From: Ectocarpus siliculosus
Lineage: Eukaryota > Sar > Phaeophyceae > Ectocarpales > Ectocarpaceae
NCBI GenBank assembly: GCA_000310025.1
Contig: FN648883.1
Location: forward strand, 9,007-25,909
Direction of reading: 5' to 3'
Length of the DNA: 16,903 nucleotides
Every line of letters begins with the position of its first letter. Position 1 is the first letter of the stretch. Below are positions 1 through 16,903 of the stretch, in pieces. Made by a program: the position numbers and the translations under genes. The notes under the pieces are model-generated. The model was not told where the DNA came from. It saw nothing but the letters and a program-made list of their open reading frames with translations, and searched no databases.

Positions 1-17
1 GGGCCCGGGCCGAAGTA

Positions 18-38
18 CCCCCCCCCCCCCCCCCCCCC
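18..38. repeat. Poly(C) run, 21 bases
   Basis: An uninterrupted run of 21 C lies in what should be the fourth SEC6 intron, as poly(G) on the gene's own strand. Its length may be uncertain because such homopolymers are hard to sequence. Confidence 0.9.
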
Positions 39-96
39 TCTCCCGACCTATACTCCCGTCCTAGCTCTCCCCGTCAAAGCTCTCCTGGTTCTTCAC

Positions 97-190
97 CTTT
101 AGCGCCTTCATAAAGCTTGCGCGCCAGTACTCCAGCCTGCTGACTTCCAGATAGACCTCCTTGAGCTGACTCGGCTGCTCCTTCAGTTGT
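97..190 (-). CDS. SEC6: SEC6 exon 4
   Basis: The acceptor is GTGCCAG|A and completes an AAA codon with the previous exon. The exon encodes QLKEQPSQLKEVYLEV and then EYWRASFMKALK. An upstream TAA in this frame at 201-199 lies in the intron. The proposed donor is AAG|GTGAAG at 96. Reading through instead gives a stop at 63-61. Confidence 0.78.
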
Positions 191-590
191 CTGGCACATT
201 AGGCGTCAAGGTTGATGGGTGCGGGGTAACGACGTTAACGTCCAATGCTTCTGGAGCCTGGGTGGTGTGATGTCGGGTCAAGGTTGTTGCCCTCGGCTGC
301 AAAGAACAGTGTTTGGTATTATTCTGCGATTCGTTGCTAGAACGCGGCTGTTCTTAGATTCGCACAGTACATCGAAAGAAGCGCACTTCGCGGTAGATAG
401 ATGCAAACCTTGGTCACAGTGTCACCGCATCATAGTCTGTCGCCCCAAGCATTTCGAATCTCATGCAAGAACAACACCAACGCCACCACCAACATCGACA
501 AACGCACGACCACCACCAACAACAACGAAAATCACACAAAAAGAACAGCACGACCGCCAACAACACAACATCAACAACAACACCACCACC

Positions 591-627
<37 letters not shown>

Positions 628-3226
628 CCACCAACAACAACAACAACATTAACACCAACATCGCCACCACCACCACCATCATCACCAACAACAACAAAAT
701 AGTGCGCAAATCTCTAGCACCCATCTCACTTGATCAGGCCCTCGGCTCTCTGCGGGATGGTGTAGAAGAATTCGGACAGCTGCGACGTGACGGCCAGGTT
801 AGTCCTCGCGTGGTGCAGCTTCTTCAGGTGTGGGTACTTCCCGAAAAGACCCCGCCCGTCCTCTTCCCGGCAAAGCCTTCGAAACAAACACCGGACACCC
901 AACAACAACAACAACAACAAAAAGAGGTACAATTGATTGCACACGCCTCGTCAGATAAAGACACAGGAGAAGGCAGGTATACACGCCTCGTCAAACGACA
1001 CAGGAGAAGGTCAGCCTTCTAGAGGTATGCACGCCTTGTCATATGAAGACGCAGGGGAAGGTGGGTCCTCTAGAGGTATACACACCTCGTCAGATGAAAG
1101 ACCCAGCAAGATAGGTCCTCTGGAGGTATAGGAGGCAATGAGTTCTTGGGGGGTTGCGACAGTCTTCAAACAGCGGGCGCACACGCACAGCAGCAAAAAA
1201 AGCACGAGACGCGCGATTGTTTGCACGCCTTGTCCGTTGAAACGCGAGACAGAAGGTCCTCCCTCTGAGATGTAGGAATGTACCGTACAGTAGGAACCAA
1301 CGGATTCTTGAAAGGATGCCACAGTCTTCAGACAACGGACACACACACACCTTGAAACACAAAATACAAGAGGTGCGATTGCAGGCGGTACGAAAAAATG
1401 TACGTCCAGAGGTATAGGAGTCGTTAACGACGGAAGTTTTCGGCGACACGATAAGGAAGATCCTCCATAGATATAATACATGAGAATCGACGACTTTAAC
1501 TCGGCGTGTACAGGCGCCCCCCACCGACGACGCTCCTCAGCTAGCAGAGACCAAAGAGAGAGAAAAAAACTCACTCCTCCATCTTGGCGAACTGGCCGTG
1601 CAGCTTGGATATCTGGCTGGCGTTATCGTCGATCAGATCCCTCGCTCGCTTCACGCCGTCCAGCCGGGAGCGCACGACGGAAGACAGTTGACTCTCCGTC
1701 GCCGTAAGCTTCTTGCGGAAATCCGCACACATCTCAGCAATATCCTGGCGATGTTGATATTTCAGGATGACGGAACGCGGTAAGTGGGTTCGTAACGCGG
1801 AGAACGCCGTAAGACCAAACATACGACGAGCTGAAACTTTCGCGTCAAAAGTAACATGAACATTCTTGGGTGATTTGAACAAAAGAAGACTACAGGTTGG
1901 TTGTGGATTCTACTCGGGGTATTCATAATTTTCAGTTCTGGAGACGTAATATTATGGCTCTTTGTTTTCGCAAACCTTCCGTGGTACGTACGTTAGTGCA
2001 TGGTATGGGTTAGGGACCAACGGGCCCTCTTGGCATCGAACCGCTGTAGACTGTCACCCAGCCCGGCTACAATTTTTTCCACGCTGTAATCTGTACGTAA
2101 AAGAAAAGTTCCTGTGCGACCCCGAGGCTGACAAGCCAAACACAGGTACAACACCGAAGGTGTGTAAGATTGAAGTCACAGCATGTAGATGAGACGAACA
2201 CAAAAACGCAATCACCGCGGCACCCCGGGGCAAAGGCTAGTTTTCGCGGCAGCCATAATTTTTTTCGAGGAGCTGGCGTATTAGTCGGCGTGCCACGGTT
2301 CGCTGGCGGGAAGGCATGTTCTACATACGGCGCCCCTACCCTCCCGGTCAGTCAAGCCAAGGGTGCGACAGCAGGAAAGAGGCTGCCACCAAAGTTGGGG
2401 ATGTGCCTCATCGCCTTACACCACGTCCACGATCACCTGCATGTGTCTTCTCAGGACGAGGAATGGGAAATCCTCGAGAACCGCAACGAAACCGACGACA
2501 GCCGGCAACGACACGTGCACATGGAGCTGAGACGCAACCGAAATACCCGGCGGGATTATCCTCCGCACAGATAGACCGCCAGAAACACATGATCGGCGTT
2601 CTGCGATACATACGCAGTCTCTCACCCGCAACAAACATTTTTCAGGCATTTGAGGGTTGTGATTTGGCGAAGAAGAAACCGTCCTCGGGTTCTTCTTAAA
2701 CCGCGCCTAGGAGAAGGCTCCACTACTCGTTGAGAAGGTGTTTGAACGTTTGAATCGCCGGTCATGGTATGCTTACATCCCGCGGATGGAACACAGCATT
2801 TCGGGAGGCCGGCGCGCAGACCAGCCGCGGTCAAACTACATACCATGTACGTTACTGCTGTGTTCAATCTGTTGGCGCGTTGCTCAGGCGTGAGTGCTTG
2901 GCAGCTTATTTTATGAGCAATGCACACTTGAACCCTCGTGTATGCTATGCGTTGCACACATATTGTCGATAGGATAAGCAGGAACAGCGGGGAAAAGTGT
3001 TGCTGTCGGGGTGTGCAGAAGAACACACAGATCGGGAACAGAACTTCTGCCGGCAGTGTTATACTGCTGTCGTACGTTTCTGTGCAATACAGCGCAAGTT
3101 CCGCGTCATCATCACCTCCAAATTAGCCGGCTCCTTGAACTTCCGCTCAATCAGCGTCGCCGCCGCGGCCTCTGCTTGCTGCTGGGCTTCCTCCAAGAGC
3201 CCGGTACTTGGGGAGGGCTGCGGCAT
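97..3226 (-). CDS. SEC6: Exocyst complex component SEC6/EXOC3 homologue, N-terminal part (four exons, continues beyond the window)
   Basis: SEC6 is a core subunit of the octameric exocyst, which tethers post-Golgi vesicles to the plasma membrane before SNARE fusion. Spliced coding exons are 3226-3116, 1744-1575, 876-730 and 190-97, totalling 522 nt or exactly 174 codons with matching phases (0, 2, 2, 0). Translation reveals a helical, charged N-terminal region. Residues near 38-94 contain RSRLDGVKRARDL, resembling the SQLDGV segment of animal EXOC3. The next part, LCREE then LKKLHHARTNL, resembles the LCQE and ARNNL segments of plant SEC6, and LKEVYLEVSRLE follows. The family is usually about 750 residues, so most of the protein lies left of the window. 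The start is the first in-frame ATG after an in-frame TAG at 3271-3269. If the last donor (GTGAAG at 96) were not used, a TAG at 63-61 would end the frame early. That is unlikely given family length. Homology was judged by eye, without an alignment search. Confidence 0.88.
463..706. repeat. CAA/CCA-rich microsatellite in SEC6 intron 3
   Basis: This is a long imperfect (CAA)n tract with interspersed CAC, CCA and ATC triplets, followed by a smaller (CAA)n at about 899-919 in the preceding intron, just upstream of the exon 3 acceptor. It leaves all three plus frames and one minus frame open, giving apparent poly-Asn, poly-Gln, poly-Thr or poly-Leu proteins. The flanking SEC6 exons show that it is intronic. 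Confidence 0.9.
730..876 (-). CDS. SEC6: SEC6 exon 3
   Basis: The acceptor TTTCGAAG|G supplies the one base needed by the preceding phase, and the donor is ATCAA|GTGAGA. The exon encodes LCREEDGRGLFGKYPH, LKKLHHARTNL and FFYTIPQRAEGLI. It matches the part of SEC6 where plant members have LCQE and ARNNL. Confidence 0.87.
936..1130. repeat. Minisatellite in SEC6 intron 2
   Basis: About four diverged copies of a unit containing ACACGCCTCGTCA, then GACACAGGAGAAGG and TCTAGAGGTAT, repeat at roughly 38-53 bp spacing. Copies start near 941, 979, 1028 and 1080. Units differ by small indels and substitutions. Confidence 0.75.
1133..1450. repeat. Diverged tandem duplication in SEC6 intron 2
   Basis: Two segments of about 160 bp share an ordered set of words. 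The first has CGACAGTCTTCAAACAGCGG near 1157 and GTGCGATT-like GCGCGATTG near 1210. The second has CACAGTCTTCAGACAACGG near 1319 and GTGCGATTG near 1373. Both end close to a copy of the AGAGGTATAGGAG-like minisatellite word. It looks like a higher-order repeat made from the adjacent minisatellite. Confidence 0.55.
1575..1744 (-). CDS. SEC6: SEC6 exon 2
   Basis: The acceptor is ATCGCCAG|GAT and the donor is GGAGGA|GTGAGT, with two bases left over. The exon encodes DIAEMCADFRKKL through SRLDGVKRARD to GQFAKMEE. It is the exon with the clearest similarity to animal EXOC3. Confidence 0.88.
1745..3115 (-). other. SEC6 intron 1, no further gene seen
   Basis: This 1,371-bp intron separates the N-terminal exon from exon 2. 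Open frames of 60-134 codons on both strands lack recognisable domains and cross no convincing splice sites. I see no TE, tRNA or structured repeat in it. Confidence 0.6.
3116..3226 (-). CDS. SEC6: SEC6 exon 1
   Basis: This exon holds 37 codons, starting MPQPSPSTGLLEEAQQQ and ending KEPANLE. The donor is GAG|GTGATG in phase 0. The Ala/Gln/Glu-rich helix leads directly into DIAEMCADF of the next exon. Confidence 0.82.
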
Positions 3227-4193
3227 CCTTAAATAGTCTCTCTCCGCAGGTGGTACTGGTAGAAAAGGCTAGCGGAGGTTTCAGCTTGTGTCCAACAAAC
3301 AGGTGCGCAAATACGATGTTGCCCTCAGAGGCCGTCCCTTTGCAACGATATAGCAAGGCGGTCAAGGCGCCCAGTAATCTTGTTCAGGAACGTGCAACCG
3401 CCGCGGTCAGCTCTGTGGGAGCGGCGAGCGGCGGGCAAGCGGGGAGTTCTATGCTTTTTTCAGAGGCGTCGCCCGGGGTGGAGGAAGAGATCGCGCGAAG
3501 CGGTACAGGTTGCGGCGCGATTTCGACTCCGCATTCCGCATGCCGCTTGCGGAGGTTAGGCGTTAGGCGCAGGAGTTGGAGCTATCGCAGTACCAGTAGT
3601 TCCCATACCTGCCTGGTCCCAACAACACGGTCGTGTGGAGAAAAATTGATGTAGGCAACTGTTGAATGTGCACTAACGTGGCTGGTTGAAATTGAAAAAC
3701 AAGACTACAGCAGTTGTTTGTGCCGGTGTTTACCTCGAAGCAAACCTGTTCTGTTTGCACATTGATTGGCTGCTGCGGGGACCTCTGCTCTGTCTAGATC
3801 GAGAGGTACGTGCATGTGTTGGAAGACTGTTCGAGTCACTAGTGTATGCTGTAGGCCTGGTTGAGTTGGGTTAAGTTGCTGTTGGTGTGGCAGTCGCGTG
3901 CAGAACTCGCTGTTGTGCATATCCCGTTCGCGTGAAACCCATGTGCAACACCGACAACGGTTTGGAGGCAAGCGTTGGCGAGTAAGTTCAATCACCAAAG
4001 TTGTTCAACATGTTCCACGCATCCTTTACTCTGAATCACGGACCGTACCGACCATGTCGGCACAATTGTGGTACTGTACTCAGGCTGCCCAGAAGTGTGT
4101 TCGCCAAGAACAAACCCTGCCGCACACCCGCCTGCAACGAACACTATCTTCTGCTGTACAAACTGTCCGCAGGAAGGGCTCTGCTGAGCAGTC
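3227..4193. promoter_or_regulatory. Divergent intergenic region, putative bidirectional promoter
   Basis: This 967-bp stretch lies between the start codons of SEC6 (minus, 3226) and the unrecognised plus-strand gene (4194). Both 5' UTRs and promoters should lie here. I see no convincing TATA box at a sensible distance, and the short open frames are not supported. The regulatory role is inferred from gene orientation alone. Confidence 0.45.
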
Positions 4194-14971
<10,778 letters not shown>

Positions 14972-16903
14972 ATCTGCTTTTCGTGTGGTCCCTTGTTCAG
15001 GAAATTAGGCCAAACCGGGGTTCGCTTTAGAGACGAGTGCCTGGAGAGTACAATAGTAAAAGCGTGACTCTTGTCACAGACGAAGTCATAATTGGGTGTT
15101 TTATGGGTATTTTTGGTTCCAGCTCCAAACGCGCGCCTTGTGACTTAGAACACTAACGGAGTAGCCCCCGTACCGTAGGACCCTCAACCCTGGGAAATAG
15201 ATATGTGTGCACCGTGTGAAATGCTAGCTCCTTCTGTGGACCAAGAGATAGATGAAACTTGCGTGTTTGCCGTGGAGAGGACGGGTCTCCCATGGTACCA
15301 AGGCTTTCGGGCTGGGCACTCGCGCTTCAAAGCCTTTGGATTCGACAGCTCAACTCGACAGGTAGCCCTCTATTCTAGTAGGGATTTCGGCCATAATAGT
15401 CGTCTATGCATGCAGCGCTTGGCCTTCACGCGGTGGCGATAGTCCCTTTATTGTCCGGTGGCAGCGGTTGGTTACTTCATCATGGTTGACGTTTGGAGCG
15501 GGGGGCGATCGAGGGCTGGCGAAACTCTCCTGAGAGACGAACAACGCGCACGTCTTGACCTAACGTGCTTGGTGGATTGTTAGACATGTTTGTGCGTGTG
15601 CGTCGATGGCGCTGTCTAAACCCGTATGGTTTCCCGGGTAGTCCCTGAAAAATCTGCGGCCCTCCCCCCCCTTCCGAGGTTTGGACATCCGTATTTTAGC
15701 CGAAGTCGAGGTGGTCGGTTTTCATCGTTCGTTCAGCATGAATTCATTAGTCAGCGAACGAGGACTGGGTAATGATGTACGTAACGCCAGTATTTGCTCA
15801 CTCTACTATACCGGTGCGGTCCGTTCCACCCGTTCGTTAGAACTGTAAGAATGGTGAGACCCTTAGTACAGTGTTTGGAGATTGACTACCGTGTCTAAGG
15901 AGAGTGAAGGGGACACGGGAAAGAGAAACAACGACAGCCAGAATTACAATAACACCCGATGGCTCTCTGGGCCTGTTGTGAAGGCATGTTCCACGTGGGC
16001 GTGTGGTGACACGTTTGGAAGCAGCCATCGAGGCACTCTGCGTCAGTGGCACGCCAATCTCTCCTGAAGCGACCTCCTCCGGAAATATACATAATTTTAG
16101 AATATACATTGAAGAATGGTATGATCCTATATTTCACCGGTTACAACAGTTCGGGTGCCGTCATTTGCTCTTCTTCTTTGTCTTCCGGAGGGTAAGGCCG
16201 TTTGACGACGTGTATCTCTAAGCAACGCTCTTCTTGTCGCATTTCGTTGTTACTGTGAAAATGGCCCCGAATGTAGCTCGAAGCAACGCTTTTCGTCGCG
16301 TCCCGTTGTTACCGTAAAGAAAGGTCCCAAACCGCAGTAAAAAAACGAATTTGACGCGCTTGGCGCGGGCCGAGGAAAAAAGCATTTAGTCACACGGAGG
16401 GACAAGTAATCTTCGGTGTGTTGCATCATGTTGGATCGGTATCGCGAGGATCACAGTCGACACACGGAACTCGGTACCGATTGCGGTCTTTGCACACACA
16501 GCCCTTACTCTCTTCTCTCGTGGACGTTATCAATCATATTGCTGTTAGTTGTCGCCTCTGGAACCAGCCATTGTTTCCGATCATGAGTGAGCATCTTTCT
16601 GCCACCTTCCCTTTCTTGTCATTCTTTGCGAGGAGGACAACGCGCTGATGGCGAGGGTGTAACCATCGGTACTGGCCAGTGGCACCATGCCAACCCTTAC
16701 TACACGCTTCAAACAGGCGAGTTGACACATTATTCAGCGGTGCTTACGGCCCCCATTTCTTCGACAAGCCGCGCCTGCCTGCTATTATCATAGTACCCCC
16801 CAAGGCGGCAAGCACTTTTACAATTGGAATTGCTCAGCAACAACAGCGGGGGTGGCTCCACCCGAACTAGTCCATGCAGTTCTCCTTCGCGCCTGTGCTT
16901 AGA
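14972..16903. other. Region downstream of the plus-strand gene, no gene supported
   Basis: The first part should contain the 3' UTR and polyadenylation site of the plus-strand gene. I see no recognisable exon, TE or RNA gene after it, only open frames of 60-90 codons and the 61-bp tandem repeat listed separately. A short plus-strand frame at 16679-16870 is the least random-looking but is unsupported. Confidence 0.5.
16220..16335. repeat. Two-copy tandem repeat, 61-bp period
   Basis: AAGCAACGCT begins at 16220 and again at 16281. Each copy continues with TTC, GTCGC, CGTTGTTAC and a GTAA/GTGA-type word, then a GG(C/T)CCC motif. The copies differ at several positions, so the duplication is not recent. 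Confidence 0.8.

Noticed and set aside
219-1022. 267-codon plus-strand frame with poly-Asn
   Set aside because: It is kept open by the CAA repeat and overlaps two phase-consistent SEC6 exons on the other strand.
2170-2574. 134-codon plus-strand frame inside SEC6 intron 1
   Set aside because: It has no recognisable domain or splice context. It could be a nested gene but there is nothing to support it.
15203-15442. 79-codon plus-strand frame downstream of the last exon
   Set aside because: It is short, unrecognised and probably beyond the gene's 3' UTR. There is no supporting signal.
15960-16060. tRNA-like stretch
   Set aside because: There is no cloverleaf, no anticodon arm and no GTTCGA-type T loop at the right place.

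Overview
This window looks like eukaryotic nuclear DNA. Genes are split by GT-AG introns, several donors read GTGAG-, introns run from about 0.3 to 6.8 kb, simple-sequence tracts are abundant, and a non-LTR retrotransposon is present. I see no bacterial operons, rRNA or tRNA. Long repeat-rich introns, moderately high GC and CAG/CAA-rich tracts fit a stramenopile, perhaps a brown alga, but that placement is inference.

Layout. (1) Positions 97-3226, minus strand: the first four coding exons (174 codons) of an exocyst SEC6/EXOC3 homologue. The gene continues past the left edge. Its introns carry a C21 run, a long CAA tract, a minisatellite and a diverged duplication. (2) Positions 3227-4193: the space between two divergent start codons, presumably holding both promoters. 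(3) Positions 4194-14971, plus strand: a phase-consistent eight-exon model for a protein of about 616 residues that I do not recognise. It has a charged helical N-terminal half and a low-complexity C-terminal half with two polyglutamine tracts. (4) Its proposed 6.75-kb first intron holds a 494-bp foldback element (4441-4934) and, in antisense, an RTE/CFDP2-like LINE (about 6480-10420) with endonuclease and reverse transcriptase. The LINE reading frame is broken by one frameshift and one in-frame TAG. (5) Positions 13727-13987: a large CT-rich microsatellite just upstream of the last acceptor of that gene. (6) Positions 14972-16903: no supportable gene, only a two-copy 61-bp tandem repeat.

The two host genes have no evident functional link beyond head-to-head arrangement. 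SEC6 would act in tethering secretory vesicles to the plasma membrane. I did not find a clearly new molecular system. The items most worth following are the unrecognised gene, the foldback element with its iterated CAAATCTTG-type motif, and the structured 5' region of the LINE.
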